Shown: piece after piece, positions 54,237 to 64,000 of the stretch
How the letters are laid out: the number at the start of each line of letters is the position of its first letter
Numbering within the stretch: the first letter of the stretch is position 1
NCBI RefSeq assembly: GCF_001642475.1
Contig: NW_019173998.1
Coordinates: forward strand, 119,439 to 183,438
Direction of reading: 5' to 3'
DNA length: 64,000 bases
From: Fonsecaea monophora
Taxonomy: Eukaryota; Ascomycota; Eurotiomycetes; Chaetothyriales; Herpotrichiellaceae
Program-made: the position numbers and the translations under genes
Notes under the pieces: model-generated
What the model was told of the DNA's origin: nothing
The model's input: the letters and a program-made list of their open reading frames with translations, nothing else
The model's database searches: none

Positions 54237-55925
54237 ATGGGTTCGATCTCAGGTCCAGGCTTTGACGTGTTCAACGGCTTTTACAACACCATCAATGGCA
54301 AATCGACCTCCACGGAGCAAACCAGACACGGCATCAACCCCGCGACTGGCAAGCCCAATCCAGAAGTGCCCGTCTCGACCCAAAAGGATGTCGATGATGC
54401 TGTAGCTGCTGCCAAGGAAGCATTCAAGACCTGGTCAAAGACTCCTTTAGAGAAGCGAAAAGAGGCTGTCCTGGCCTTCGCCGACGCCCTGGAAAAGTAC
54501 GCCAATGACTTTGGAAAGCTCCTGACCCAAGAGCAAGGAAAGCCCGTAAGAGTTCCCCGGAATAGTCGAACGTTCCGAATGCTAAGTGCCATGAACCACA
54601 GCTTCAATTCGCCGTTGGCGAGATCCATACCGGTGTCCACTGGCTCCGAGCCCTGTCCAAACTCGAACTGAAGGAGGAGGTGGTGGAAGAGAATGACGAG
54701 AAGAAGATCATTGTCCGCTATACACCTCTCGGAGTCGCCGTGGGCATCGTACCGTGGAACTTCCCCGTCCATCTCGCCTGCGGCAAGATTGCTCCCTCAC
54801 TCCTGACTGGCAACCCCATCATCATCAAGCCATCGCCCTTTACGCCATACTGCGACTTGAAGCTCGGTGAACTCGGCCAACAATTCTTCCCTCCTGGTGT
54901 CCTCCAAGTCCTGAGCGGTGATGACAACCTGGGACCCTGGCTGACGAGCCATCCCGGCCCCGACAAGATCAGCTTTACTGGCTCGACATTCACTGGAAAG
55001 AAGGTTATGGAGAGCGCAGCTAAGACCTTGAAGCGAGTGACTTTGGAACTGTAAGTGTGAAACTTGAAGCATCTGTGTGCCCTTGGGCTGACTCACATTT
55101 CTAGGGGTGGTAAAGATCCGGCCATCGTCTGCAAGGATGTTGATATCAACGCCGTTGCCCAAAAGGTATGACCCAGTTTTGACCTCATCTCCCTCCCAAG
55201 GGCCAGTTACTAACACTGCCGACCAGATTGCTACCCTTGCCTTCCTCAACTCGGGCCAGATTTGCTTGGCCATCAAGCGCATTTATGTTCACGAGGATAT
55301 CCACGACCAGTTCAGAGATGCCATGGTTGCGTTCACCAAGCAACTAAAGGTTGGTGACGGTACCGAGGAGGGAGTCTTCCTTGGACCCATTCAAAACAAG
55401 ATGCAATACGAAAAAGTCAAGGTATGTCTTGTGCCGGGCGTGGACAATTCACCCTGTCGTTGTACCCTCTTTCTCTAACGTCTTGAATAGACCTTCTTCA
55501 GCGACATTGAAAAGGAGAAGTGGAACGTCGCAGTTGGTGGGAAGAACGAGGACAAACCTGGTTACTTCATCACACCTACCATCATCGACAAGCCCGCGGA
55601 TGACTCCAGAATCGCCACCGAGGAACCATTCGGCCCCATTGTCCCACTGATGACCTGGTCTGACGAAGACGATGTCATTGCTCGCGCCAACAATACCAAG
55701 ATGGGCCTCGGCGCTTCGGTGTGGTCTAACGATTTGGAGCAAGCCACTCGCATCGCCCGACAGATTGATGCTGGTAGCGTCTGGGTTAACACCCATCTTG
55801 AGGTCGACCCCAACGCGCCTTTTGGTGGCCACAAAGAGAGCGGTCTCGGTTTCGAATGGAGTCTTGCTGGTCTCAAGGCGTACTGCAACGTTCAGACCCT
55901 TTACTTGAAGAAGACCACCTCATAA
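54237..55925 (+). CDS. NAD(P)-dependent aldehyde dehydrogenase
   Basis: Five exons (54237-54545, 54602-55050, 55105-55165, 55227-55421, 55491-55925) give 482 residues, a normal ALDH length; introns are 54-69 bp. The enzyme oxidises an aldehyde to its acid using NAD(P)+. Visible are PWNFP, FTGSTFTGKK (cofactor site), the general base Glu252 in TLELGGKDPAIV, the nucleophile Cys286 in SGQICLAIKR, TEEPFGPIVP and PFGGHKESGLG. GQIC followed by LA is the form seen in fungal ALDHs of the FUS7/aromatic-aldehyde branch. The ATG at 54237 (CAAGATGGG) starts directly with family-like residues. There is no N-terminal targeting sequence and the end (KKTTS) is not PTS1, so it is probably cytosolic. Its promoter is shared with the LDI-like gene, so it may oxidise that pathway's aldehyde. 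Confidence 0.95.
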
Positions 55926-56432
55926 ACTTGCAGCTAGGCCAAAATAAGTGAACATCTTGCAATATGGATCCTCGTCAAAGAAATAAGCTTGTAGCCTCCA
56001 GCCGATGACTCGGATATGGCATCAAAGTATAAGACAAGATTTGCGTGGTTCAATCTCCCGACTACAAACGGTATGAATTTCATGTGAATACATTGTTCAT
56101 GTGCTCGATATGAAGTAAATCGTAAAGATTGAGCAGGAAGCCATTCGTCTTCTCAACTCGTGATCGATTCTGCCACTATCACCAAATACTCCGCCGCAGT
56201 AATATTGCCAAGTCTACGGCGAGGCATTCGGCCACTCTAGCGCAGAATAATAATCGCGCGACGGATCTGGCACGTAAATGGCTTCAGGACAGACATGCAG
56301 TTGGCAGGCTGAAGTTCTGGAGCACGGCCAACAGAGACCTTGAGCGTTCTTCGTGCTTTGCATATATGTTACTGAGTGGTTATCGCAGCGTTCGTCCATC
56401 GAGGGCGTTCGCATCTTTCAAACCCTTGACAA
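55926..56432. other. intergenic region
   Basis: About 510 bp holding the ALDH 3' UTR and the promoter of the Laa1-like gene. No other feature was recognised. Confidence 0.5.
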
Positions 56433-59400
56433 ATGGCGACAACTTCTGCCGCTCCCGCGCCGCAAACTGCGCCTGCGGTCAATGGCACCTCCAACCTTGA
56501 ACTCGATGTCTCGAAGCTTCACGCCCTACCGACCGAGCAGCAAGACTTATACCTGTTAACCTTTGTCTCCGACTTCCAGCGCCATGTCGAACAGTTGTCA
56601 GCAGAGGCCTTACCCCCCCATCAAGCTTCGATCAAGAAGGAAGTCATCAAGATCATTGGACTCGGTTCTCCAATCCCGTCCCGCGTGATTCGAAACGGCC
56701 TCGGAAGAATCTTAGCAGATGTCTTCAGTCGCGGCAGCCACAGTCTACTCTACGAGACGATCAACGATCTCTTAGCGATCTTGAACGCAGGAAAGACGGA
56801 TAAGGAGTTGGGATCCAAACATGCGGCCGTGGTTTGTCTGGGAGCCCTCTTTCGCGCGGCAGGAGACAGTGCTGTTAGTCTCTCGGGACTTACGGTTGCT
56901 ACAATACTAAAACTCTTGAAATCTTCCCATGCCGGAGTCAGAGGGTGCGTCTTCCGAGCCCTCGGCGGACTGATTATTGGGATCAAGCGAAGTCTGGATG
57001 AGCATGTTGCGCGGGATATCTGGAAACAAGCGCGACACGCTGCAACAAGTGACAAATCGACTTTTGTCCAGAGGTGTGCGTGTTCATGTCTCCGCAGCCT
57101 AGTCAGTGAAACCGGCTATTTCAACAACTCGAATGACTTTGACAGCCTCAAGACAACATTTTGGAAAGCATTTGACAGTTCTGCGCCATCCGTGAGGCAT
57201 GCTGCCGCCGCCGCCCTGGCGGCTGCGCTGAATCAAGCATATTCTTCGCACGGTTCCGCCGAGGTGCCGGTTTCACGAAAACCGAAACGGTCCAAGAAAC
57301 CGGGAGACGACCTGGACGAGGAAGTCGAGTCTGAACGGCCCGGCTCACCTTCGCCGGGACAGGTGAAAGCGTCTATGCGGCTGACACTTTCTTTGGACGA
57401 AGTTCTTCGTGTTCTGTCGCAACAGTATTGCCGTGCGTCAACAACGAACAGGTCTCGTGCAGGCATTGCCATCTGTTACAAATATCTGCTCCATTTACTG
57501 CCTCGGAAAACCTTGGAGGAGAATTATGCCTCGATAGCTGTTCATACATACGCGGACCTGTTGAACCACCCAACTATATCATTCAACCGTCATCGACTGC
57601 TCCTCACACGGAAGCTGGTCCAGTGGATCCTTGCCGATGTTACGGTCCTGTTGACGGAGAACGCCCAAGTCAATGCGGCGCGGTACCTGATTAATGATGT
57701 TATCAAGAACTACCCTCAAGTGCTGCCGGAAAGACGCGAACCGTCAAAGCGGATTCTTGCTGGCGCCTTGGGTACTTTGACAGACTTGTTGTTGCGCCTA
57801 GGACCAGCTGCCAGCGTATTCCAGGATTCATGCAGAGAAGCCCTTTTTCAAGTCATCCAACACCCGAATCACACGGTACAAAGCCATGCCGCTCAATGCT
57901 TCAGGGCTTTCATTCTTGCGTGTCCGAATCAGCTCATGCGCACTATCGAGCATGCCATGTCACAATTGCAAAAGGAGTTTCAGCCGTCAGAGGCCAAACA
58001 ACCGCACCGAAAATCAATTGGGTTTGCAGCAGCCATAGCAGTTGCTGTAAGTTGTGCACGCCAAAGACCCCTATATGGCTCCGTCCAGACATATTCTGCC
58101 ATCTTCACCTTTGCAACCGACCTATTGAAGTCAAGTGCAGCCGCCGAACTGCGGCTTTCAGCTATGCAGGTGCAGGTCGCATGGACGTTGATTGGGGGCC
58201 TGATGAGCTTGGGACCAAGCTTTGTAAAAGTTCATATGAACCAGCTCATGTTGCTCTGGCGAAATGCTTTGCCTCCCCCATTGACCCACGAAAATGCCGC
58301 AAAAAGAGGGCATCTGGAGCTGAGCTTTTTATCCCATGTTCGCGAATGTGCTCTGAGTGCTCTGCTCATGTTTCTCTCCTCTTGCAGCGGTCTAGTCACG
58401 ACAGATGGGTCGAAGCGAATTTCAACCATGCTGCACAATACTATCCTTTTCCTCGACAGCTTGCCACCTGCGCGGGAGTCAGAGGATGTGTCTCACCGAT
58501 TGGTACCGACCCTTCAGCTACAGGATTTCGCCATATTGCTCCGCCGACGTGTACTGCAAAGCTTCATTTCCCTAGTTAGCTTGAAGCACCTTGACCAAGG
58601 CGATGTGGTGTCCCATTCGGATTTGATAGGTCTTACTATGAGGACGTTCACCGATCCAGAACGGCCAGTCTTGAAAAGCTTAGAAGCATCACTGGCAAAT
58701 ACTGCAAGCAACTTCGAGGGCCTGTGGGCCACGGAAGACAACTGGAGCTTTGGCGTTAGCAACCTGGCAGACAGTTTCGATACCTACCTGCCGTTTGAGA
58801 ACCATAATGAACCGAGCACTGACACGTACACCGAACAAGAGATTTCTGTACCAGATATCCTAATCCGGTGTCCTGCCTTGCCGGCGGTTGAACACGATCC
58901 CGCCTTACTCTCAAGGCCAGATAACCGACTGGACGAGGCCGAGATAAGCTCGCCCGCGACATCTTGTGTGAATCTGGCAATCAAGCTCTTCGCTATATCG
59001 TTGCCTCTTCAATCACCCCGAATTCAAGAGAGTACCGTGGAGCAGCTAATTACTGCTGTCTCGCAGCCTCTGCAACGCGAACCCGGCAGGAAGGCAGCGA
59101 TGCAAATCAATACCGCCCTCGCGTTCCTATGTGCGCTCGCAGTTGCGAATAACGAAACCCCATACAACTCTGGGAAAATGCATGTCGGGGCAGTGGGACA
59201 AGTCATCACTGAACTTTTGGACCGATACCTGTGCAACTCCGATCCCATCCTACGACACATAGCTGCTCGTGCTATAGGCCGCATATGTAATCTCGCTGGG
59301 ACCCAGTTCACCAACAGGGAGGTCAAAGTCCTCATCGACACAATTGTGGCGAATCGCGATCCGAGCGCTCGTGCTGGTTGTGCTCTTGCGCTCGGATATA

Positions 59401-62400
59401 TTCACTCAGAAGTAGGCGCCATGGCAGCCAGCCTTCACATCAAGTCTATCGTCGGGGTCCTCCTATCATTATGCAGTGACAGTCACACGATCGTTCATTA
59501 CTGGGCTCTCAAAGGACTGCTTCTGGTTGCGGAGTCTGCTGGGCTGGCCTTTTCCACGTACGCGACGAGCACTTTGGGTCTACTTGCTCAACTATACTCA
59601 AGTGACACTCACAACGAGGAAGCTGTATCTGTGGCGACATCTAATCTGGAGCTTGAGCTTTTCACGCCTCTGGCACTTGCTCAATGTGTTGACAGCATCA
59701 TCAACGTCTTGGGGCCTGACTTGCAAGATGTTTCCAAGGCGCGCAATTTGATCTTGGTACTGATTGGCTACCTGCAAAAAGAGCCTTCGGCACGATTGCG
59801 GAGTGCAAGTTACCAATGCCTTCGCCATCTCTGCATGTATGCGCCGGCGCATCTTCAATTTGCCAAATACGTCCTAGATTTGCAGACGAATATTTCGTCT
59901 GACGAGGACCTCCTCCAGTCCGCTGCTATAAAAGGTCTTGGGGAATTGATGAAGAGAAATTCCTCTGAAGTCGCGCGTGTGGCGACTTCTAAGCTGGGCG
60001 ACGATCTGTGGGCACGTCTGGACGACAACCCGGAAAACAAGTCCTTGCAGGGAATGCTACAGAATTGGATGCAGCAGACCATCCTCGTTGACACAGCCGC
60101 ATGGATCGACAAATGTCAGAGCATACTTTCCAGGACAAGAACAAAGGCATCGGCACCATCGCGCGTCGCGACAGCAAAAACGGCCATGCCAGACCTGGCA
60201 GATGAAGAAGTCGCCGGCTTTGCTGCTGCAGCGGCCGCCGCGCAAGGCGATGCGCCCGACGCTACACCAGAAGGTCAAGAGTTTCTCCGCTGGCAGACAA
60301 GAGACTTTGCGATGCGACTGCTCAGCGAATCAATGGACATCATCCAAGCCGCCATGTCGCCGGATCGAGTCATTTCGGCCGAAGAAGTGTTGCAGAGCAA
60401 GATTGCGGATGTGATTCGCGTTGCCTTTTCGGCTTCGACTGCCAACGTGGTCGAGCTTCGCATCTGGGGTCTTCGCATCATTGATCAGATCCTCAAGCTT
60501 TTTGGCAAGACTCCGGATCCTGATTTCTTGGAGGCGTCCCTGCTCGAGCAGTACCAAGCCCAAATCAGCTCAGCTCTAACGCCAGCATTTGCTGCGGACT
60601 CGTCTCCAGAACTAGCTGCCGAGGCCATTGGCGTTTGCGCTACCTTCGTTGCTACAGGGATAGTGACCAACGCGGAACGTATGGGCCGTATTTTCAAGGT
60701 TCTTGCCATGGGGGTCGACAACCTGACTCAACCTGTCCCCGAACCAGCAATTGGCGATCTGAAAAACCTTAGCCCAAATGCACAGGCTATGCTTAAGATG
60801 GGCATCTTGTCTGGCTGGGCACAGCTGCAACTTGCAAGTTCCGAGCAACCGTTTCTGGAAGAAATCCTGCAGCCGTACATTCCCAAACTTGCGCCACTTT
60901 GGCTGACATCGCTACAAGAGTTTGCTGGCTTACGCTTTGAGCCAGAAATTTCGGATACGCTCGGAGGCGAGGTTGCGGGCGGTAATTTGGACGAACGATA
61001 CGCTTCCTTCAATCGAGAAGTCCGCTTGAAGTTTTATCAGAAGAATTGGCTGAGCATTGTGGACGCCATTGCTGTACTTGTAGAAAAGGACAGTGAGTCA
61101 GTGTTTGACGCACTCGATGACAAACGCAATTATGCAGTCGACGGCCCCGCAGACGAAGCTGCCGCCCCTGGAAGAGACATGAGCTTCCGTGAGGAGCCCG
61201 TGGCGTTCTTCTTCATCCTCTTTGGACTCGCCTTTGAAGCCCTGGTGACACAGGCGAGGGAAGATCCTTCGCAGGCGCTATCAATCCTGCAGGCTCTCAG
61301 AAAGATCCTGACTCCTGAAGTGTGTGGCAATGCAATCTACGAGGAGGCAGTGTTCAATGAAACCACGGATACCCTGGACCGACTTGCTCTCACGAGTACG
61401 CGGGAGACACAGAGCGTCCTCGTTGAAATAGCCCGGAATTTGTCCTTGGATCACGTCGCAGCGAAGACCCAAGATCGGGACGAAAAGCTCTCGGACGACA
61501 TTGAACAGCTCTTTGAACTGACAAGAATCATCATTCTGGTTTTGACAGGTCTCATACCGACCCTGGAAGATCCGCCTGGCCCTGCCTTTCGTAAACTTGG
61601 GGACGATGGCATTGCCCTCGTACGACTTTGCTTCCAGGCGCTGGTGGATGTGGCCTCAATCTTCCCCGCCATCATTCGGGCTGATCTCCATGCCTGTATC
61701 ATTCACAGCTATTGTACCCTTCTTGCCACTGGCGTGTGTCAGGATGAGGTGCTCCCCCAGACCATGCCCATCTTTAAAGCCTTCTTGCAGGACGTTGTTC
61801 AGTCCGGCTCCGATGAAGTCAACTCGAGGCTCATCCGCGGCTGCCTGTACCGCATGCTGTCAATCTTGGCTGTGGCCCAGCGACGAGAGAACGAGTATGC
61901 GATCACTTGTGCCAAGAATACTCTGCTCTCCATGACCATATTGCTCACGACGGCTAGCTCGGTCATTCCAGCCAACGACGAGCTTATCACAAAATCACTC
62001 TCGGAGCTGCTCGATTGCCTCCAAGACGTGGGTCTTGCCAAAATCGCGGCCGGCTGTATGCGGTCGCTGCTTGTCACGAATCCGAAAACACCTTGCGATG
62101 ACGCAGTTGGGAGAATCCTATGGTCGCGGCTGGTACCATACGTGAGCGACCCGGAAGCAGAGGATCCAGAGAATGTCAAGACAGCACTGACACAAGCTCT
62201 GGTGGCGGCCGTGGCGTCTATCAAAATTCCGGGGCGATTTGCTGCTATGCCCATATTGGTGCCGTTGATCCTGCTTCGTGCTAAACAGATCCCCAAAGGC
62301 AGTAGCTCGGACGGTGTGCGGAAAGAGAGCGCCGCAAGACTACTCGAGTTGGTGGCGACTGATCAGCTAGCGTTCAAAATGACGGTCGGTTTATTGGACG

Positions 62401-62525
62401 AGGAGCAGCGTTCAGATTTGGAAAACCTGCTGCGTGCCGCTGGAGTCGGCCAAAAACAGGAGGCGACTTCGGAAGACAATGTGCAAGCGAAGCCGGCAAT
62501 TGAACTACGAATGGATTTTGGATGA
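56433..62525 (+). CDS. LAA1: HEAT-repeat protein Laa1/HEATR5 (AP-1 accessory factor)
   Basis: One uninterrupted frame of 2030 residues, close to yeast Laa1 length. Laa1/HEATR5 proteins bind the AP-1 clathrin adaptor (and aftiphilin/gamma-synergin in animals) and help localise it to the trans-Golgi and endosomes. The N-terminus has the family pattern: LELDVSKLHALPTEQQ, then PPHQASIKKEVIKIIG and GSPIPSRVIRNGLGRILADV. HEAT-type helix pairs follow throughout (for example RGCVFRALGGLIIGIKRSL and HAAAAALAAAL). A charged insert, KPKRSKKPGDDLDEEVESE, lies near residue 290, and an Ala-rich linker (AAAAAAQGDA) near 1270. The lack of introns in such a long gene is unusual beside its intron-rich neighbours. 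The ATG at 56433 (GACAAATGGC) is the first in frame. Confidence 0.93.
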   Translation: MATTSAAPAPQTAPAVNGTSNLELDVSKLHALPTEQQDLYLLTFVSDFQRHVEQLSAEALPPHQASIKKEVIKIIGLGSPIPSRVIRNGLGRILADVFSRGSHSLLYETINDLLAILNAGKTDKELGSKHAAVVCLGALFRAAGDSAVSLSGLTVATILKLLKSSHAGVRGCVFRALGGLIIGIKRSLDEHVARDIWKQARHAATSDKSTFVQRCACSCLRSLVSETGYFNNSNDFDSLKTTFWKAFDSSAPSVRHAAAAALAAALNQAYSSHGSAEVPVSRKPKRSKKPGDDLDEEVESERPGSPSPGQVKASMRLTLSLDEVLRVLSQQYCRASTTNRSRAGIAICYKYLLHLLPRKTLEENYASIAVHTYADLLNHPTISFNRHRLLLTRKLVQWILADVTVLLTENAQVNAARYLINDVIKNYPQVLPERREPSKRILAGALGTLTDLLLRLGPAASVFQDSCREALFQVIQHPNHTVQSHAAQCFRAFILACPNQLMRTIEHAMSQLQKEFQPSEAKQPHRKSIGFAAAIAVAVSCARQRPLYGSVQTYSAIFTFATDLLKSSAAAELRLSAMQVQVAWTLIGGLMSLGPSFVKVHMNQLMLLWRNALPPPLTHENAAKRGHLELSFLSHVRECALSALLMFLSSCSGLVTTDGSKRISTMLHNTILFLDSLPPARESEDVSHRLVPTLQLQDFAILLRRRVLQSFISLVSLKHLDQGDVVSHSDLIGLTMRTFTDPERPVLKSLEASLANTASNFEGLWATEDNWSFGVSNLADSFDTYLPFENHNEPSTDTYTEQEISVPDILIRCPALPAVEHDPALLSRPDNRLDEAEISSPATSCVNLAIKLFAISLPLQSPRIQESTVEQLITAVSQPLQREPGRKAAMQINTALAFLCALAVANNETPYNSGKMHVGAVGQVITELLDRYLCNSDPILRHIAARAIGRICNLAGTQFTNREVKVLIDTIVANRDPSARAGCALALGYIHSEVGAMAASLHIKSIVGVLLSLCSDSHTIVHYWALKGLLLVAESAGLAFSTYATSTLGLLAQLYSSDTHNEEAVSVATSNLELELFTPLALAQCVDSIINVLGPDLQDVSKARNLILVLIGYLQKEPSARLRSASYQCLRHLCMYAPAHLQFAKYVLDLQTNISSDEDLLQSAAIKGLGELMKRNSSEVARVATSKLGDDLWARLDDNPENKSLQGMLQNWMQQTILVDTAAWIDKCQSILSRTRTKASAPSRVATAKTAMPDLADEEVAGFAAAAAAAQGDAPDATPEGQEFLRWQTRDFAMRLLSESMDIIQAAMSPDRVISAEEVLQSKIADVIRVAFSASTANVVELRIWGLRIIDQILKLFGKTPDPDFLEASLLEQYQAQISSALTPAFAADSSPELAAEAIGVCATFVATGIVTNAERMGRIFKVLAMGVDNLTQPVPEPAIGDLKNLSPNAQAMLKMGILSGWAQLQLASSEQPFLEEILQPYIPKLAPLWLTSLQEFAGLRFEPEISDTLGGEVAGGNLDERYASFNREVRLKFYQKNWLSIVDAIAVLVEKDSESVFDALDDKRNYAVDGPADEAAAPGRDMSFREEPVAFFFILFGLAFEALVTQAREDPSQALSILQALRKILTPEVCGNAIYEEAVFNETTDTLDRLALTSTRETQSVLVEIARNLSLDHVAAKTQDRDEKLSDDIEQLFELTRIIILVLTGLIPTLEDPPGPAFRKLGDDGIALVRLCFQALVDVASIFPAIIRADLHACIIHSYCTLLATGVCQDEVLPQTMPIFKAFLQDVVQSGSDEVNSRLIRGCLYRMLSILAVAQRRENEYAITCAKNTLLSMTILLTTASSVIPANDELITKSLSELLDCLQDVGLAKIAAGCMRSLLVTNPKTPCDDAVGRILWSRLVPYVSDPEAEDPENVKTALTQALVAAVASIKIPGRFAAMPILVPLILLRAKQIPKGSSSDGVRKESAARLLELVATDQLAFKMTVGLLDEEQRSDLENLLRAAGVGQKQEATSEDNVQAKPAIELRMDFG

Positions 62526-62891
62526 GGCTGAGTCCACATACGGTAAATAAATATATAGAACAAGATGGCGAGACTAGTTATGGGATATTCGCCCTCGTGA
62601 TATATGGCCACGTCGAGTTCCCTTCTCTACAAAGCGTTTGTCGTTGGAGTAAGAGCCTCAGCCTCGTCGACGCGCATCCTTGTAATATTATTGGTGCTTG
62701 GCATTGCCGCATGTGGCAAGTTTGGGCGAGGCTCGCTCAACCAAAACTTAAATCTGTGCGCCATGGACAAGTTCATCAATTCTATATCACCCAGACCCTG
62801 TCCCAGATCTTTGCTCGCATAGAAGGCAAAAGGGAAAACAGGGCTTCACTCGTGATTTCTGACAGTGTGTCTCTCTGCCTAAGACGGCTCA
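62526..62891. other. intergenic region
   Basis: About 365 bp between two plus-strand genes, holding the 3' UTR of the Laa1-like gene and the promoter of the DUF89 gene. Nothing else was recognised. Confidence 0.5.
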
Positions 62892-64000
62892 ATGGAGTAC
62901 GATCCCAAAGTCCCAACCTACCAGACGTCCGACCCCACGTCTTTTGCTCACAAATCTGCGCGGGAACGATGGCCGGCCATAGTCACAGGCGCCATAGACG
63001 ATGTGCACCGGACCGTCTCTCAGCTGCCAGACTCGGAAAAAGATGCCTTGGCCGAGGGTAAATCCATCATCTCAACACTAGGGTCGTTGAAGTACGAGCT
63101 ACAACATAATCGGACTTTGTCACCGATCCCCGACGACGGGTTCCCGGACGTCGAGGGATACAACCAGGAGCTGGCGGCGCGGGGACCGCCGACGTGGCAC
63201 AATGTCGAGTGGCTGTTCTCGGAATGCTACCTGTACCGGCGAATGGCGACGCTGTTCTCGACGGCCAAGAGCAAATTCTGGCGGGACTACGACCCCTTCC
63301 AGCGGCAGAAGATGGAGACGTTCAAATCGTCGCGGCCGGCGGTGCTGGAGCTGGCGGCCGAGTACCGCGGGATCATGACGCAGATCCGGTCGTCCAAGGC
63401 CCGGGCGCCCGTCGCCGAGGGGGTGACGGACCCCCAGCAGATCGACGAGGCCGAGAAGCTGCTGTTCGTGGAGATGGCCGAGATCTGCCTGTGGGGGAAC
63501 GCGACCGACCTGTCCCTACTCACCAGCCTGACGTACGAGGACATCCAGAAGCTGCAGGGCAGCAGCGCGCGCAAGGAGTCGGAGAAGAACATCCTGGTCA
63601 ACGACCTGGGCCGGGCGTTTGAGGTGCTCAACGCCGCCCACGGCGCCGGCAAGGCCCAGCGTCGCGTCGACATCGTGCTGGACAACGCGGGCTTTGAGCT
63701 CTTTGTCGACCTCGTGCTGGCGGGGTACCTGCTCGCCACGGGCCTGGCGACCGAGGTCGTCCTGCACCCCAAGGACATTCCGTGGTTCGTCAGCGACGTC
63801 GTGCCCAAGGACTTCCAAGCCCTGCTGCAAGCCATGGCGGACCCGAAAGCGTTTTACGAGAAGATCGACAACAGCCACAGCCACAGCCACGGTACCGGCG
63901 TGTCATCGCCGGCGCCTCTGTCCGACGAAGAGGCCGCCAACATCAAATTCCTCTTCGACGACTGGAGCGACCCTCACGGCGAGGGCAGACTGATCCTCCG
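62892..64000 (+). CDS. DUF89 / ARMT1-type damage-control phosphatase (3' end outside window)
   Basis: The frame from the ATG at 62892 is open to the window end (369 codons). DUF89 subfamily III proteins (human ARMT1, yeast YMR027W) are metal-dependent phosphatases acting on sugar phosphates such as fructose-1-phosphate; protein carboxyl methylation has also been claimed. Matching features are the start YDPKVPTYQTSDPTSFAHKS, RWPAIVTGAIDDV, WLFSECYLYRRM, LWGNATDLSLL, the metal site DNAGFELFVDL (Asp264, Asn265) and DIPWFVSDV. A His/Ser run (SHSHSHG) near residue 333 comes from a short AGCCAC repeat. The catalytic RTxK loop should lie past the window end. Codons are very GC-rich in the second half. 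Confidence 0.92.
   Translation, partial: MEYDPKVPTYQTSDPTSFAHKSARERWPAIVTGAIDDVHRTVSQLPDSEKDALAEGKSIISTLGSLKYELQHNRTLSPIPDDGFPDVEGYNQELAARGPPTWHNVEWLFSECYLYRRMATLFSTAKSKFWRDYDPFQRQKMETFKSSRPAVLELAAEYRGIMTQIRSSKARAPVAEGVTDPQQIDEAEKLLFVEMAEICLWGNATDLSLLTSLTYEDIQKLQGSSARKESEKNILVNDLGRAFEVLNAAHGAGKAQRRVDIVLDNAGFELFVDLVLAGYLLATGLATEVVLHPKDIPWFVSDVVPKDFQALLQAMADPKAFYEKIDNSHSHSHGTGVSSPAPLSDEEAANIKFLFDDWSDPHGEGRLIL

Noticed and set aside
57830..58579. 249-codon frame inside the Laa1-like gene in another register
   Set aside because: Shadow of a continuous, clearly coding frame; Cys/His-rich as expected of an off-frame read.
1..64000. PKS, NRPS, terpene synthase, CRISPR array or intact transposon
   Set aside because: No matching motifs or arrays were seen on either strand; CRISPR is not expected in a eukaryote.

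Overview
The window reads as nuclear DNA of a filamentous ascomycete (Pezizomycotina). Genes are monocistronic, lie on both strands, and carry short GT-AG introns (mostly 48-190 bp) with CTRAC-like branch sites. Zn2Cys6 regulators, a Tft1-like GT2 synthase, a fungal-type sterol glucosyltransferase and a Laa1/HEATR5 giant protein are present. The catabolic gene content would suit a Eurotiomycetes/Chaetothyriales-type fungus, but that placement is inference. Exons were joined by hand: splice sites were chosen so that frame, junction phase and family motifs all agree. Coordinates could be off by a base or two where I had to count.

Layout. 0-14.5 kb: the C-terminal end of an unknown gene, an MFS sugar porter, a convergent seven-exon Baeyer-Villiger-type flavin monooxygenase, a coiled-coil protein of unknown function with an apparent frameshift, a phytanoyl-CoA-dioxygenase-like enzyme and a sterol-glucosyltransferase-like protein. 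14.5-18 kb has no convincing gene, only a possible small spliced ORF. 18-28 kb, all on the minus strand: a T5orf172/GIY-YIG protein, a coiled-coil unknown, an acyl-CoA ligase ending in a peroxisomal AKL signal, and a CTF1-like Zn2Cys6 regulator. 28.2-32 kb is gene-free and holds a 145-bp inverted-repeat pair and an intron-containing tRNA-Ala-like gene with a ruined acceptor stem.

32-41.5 kb: a UPF1-like SF1 helicase, a second Zn2Cys6 regulator next to a short-chain dehydrogenase, an RraA/HMG-aldolase-like protein and a tandem ABM-fold protein that also ends in AKL. 42.4-48 kb: a divergent pair made of a GT2 beta-glucan synthase-like membrane enzyme and a GH12 glucanase. 50.5-56 kb: a second divergent pair made of a membrane protein with a linalool dehydratase/isomerase-type domain and an aldehyde dehydrogenase. 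56.4-64 kb: the intronless 2030-residue Laa1/HEATR5 protein and the start of a DUF89/ARMT1 protein cut by the window end.

How the genes may work together. Many encode oxidation or activation of small lipophilic molecules (BVMO, PhyH, acyl-CoA ligase, SDR, ABM, LDI-like, ALDH), and two carry PTS1-like C-termini. The two divergent pairs are the most suggestive functional modules: glucan synthase with glucanase, and LDI-like enzyme with ALDH. No PKS, NRPS or terpene synthase backbone gene, CRISPR array or intact transposase was seen.
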